Positions 63,918 through 64,000 of a stretch of 64,000 nt of DNA are shown piece by piece (within the stretch, counting starts at the first letter, position 1; every line of letters begins with the position of its first letter). Location of the stretch: positions 1-64,000 of the forward strand of contig JAAAPD010000026.1 in NCBI GenBank assembly GCA_009908505.1. The letters run 5' to 3'. This DNA comes from Alphaproteobacteria bacterium (GTDB lineage Bacteria > Pseudomonadota > Alphaproteobacteria > Rhodobacterales > Rhodobacteraceae). The notes below the pieces were generated by a model that saw only the letters and a program-made list of their open reading frames with translations, made no database searches and was not told the DNA's origin. The position numbers were made by a program, and so were the translations under genes.

Positions 63918-64000
63918 GGGCACCCCCGGGGTCTGGCTCGCCCCCTCTTTGATCACCTGCGCGCGGGGACGTCCAGATCCAACTCGCACACGAGGACCCC

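Overview
The window is chromosomal DNA from an alphaproteobacterium, almost certainly a member of the Rhodobacteraceae (Roseobacter/Rhodobacter type). Reasons: high GC with strong third-position G/C bias; a malyl-CoA lyase very close to what I remember of Rhodobacter Mcl1; the neighbourhood NDUFA12 - mlaD - DUF2155 - aat - accC - accB; rpsU next to a COQ9 gene; a DUF1013/TrcR-type cell-cycle regulator; a DUF1244 protein; and GC-rich palindromic intergenic elements typical of the family. I see no tRNA, rRNA, insertion sequence, prophage or CRISPR array. One structural RNA, the SRP RNA (ffs), lies near the right end.

Left part (1-10 kb): the end of an unknown gene, a YihY/BrkB membrane protein, then a four-gene operon encoding a secreted Ig-like-repeat adhesin and its own type I secretion machine (TolC-like lipoprotein, LapB-type ABC exporter with a dead C39-like domain, HlyD-type adaptor). 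A convergent photolyase-like gene follows whose two domains appear to be in swapped order. 10-25 kb is mostly housekeeping: clpP-clpX; a membrane protein with a divergent MarR-like regulator and paired operators; the NDUFA12/mlaD/DUF2155/aat/accC/accB block; acs; a MAPEG gene with divergent TetR regulator and paired operators; accA; and small secreted proteins.

Middle part (25-39 kb): mcl1, then a co-directional run dgcN - dgcA - (three tandem 65-bp repeats) - ilvD - D-amino-acid transaminase, which looks like a D-glutamate/D-amino-acid metabolic group. A lower-GC island follows with a membrane-anchored protein resembling the Imm11/DUF1629 immunity family. Then come DUF1244, N-formylglutamate amidohydrolase, pyk, rpmI-rplT and pheS. 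pheS and pheT are separated by a small lower-GC membrane-anchored gene and a class I amidotransferase gene.

Right part (42-64 kb): LysR, methyltransferase, ytoQ, a YghU-type glutathione transferase, alanine dehydrogenase with divergent Lrp/AsnC regulator, exoD, rpsU/COQ9, a quinone oxidoreductase, a STAS-like protein, RNase T2, TrcR, a ugpBAEC-type ABC importer operon ending in an endonuclease/exonuclease/phosphatase-family gene, a VOC gene with a divergent double-domain HxlR-like regulator, recR-ybaB-dnaX, a small protein phosphatase, rsgA and ffs.

The points most worth follow-up are the apparently permuted photolyase, the D-glutamate cluster with its 65-bp repeat array, the Imm11-like orphan, the pheS/pheT interruption, the EEP enzyme in the ugp operon and the tandem HxlR regulator. 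No single large undescribed system stands out. All functional calls are by eye from sequence motifs and family knowledge; no database search was run.
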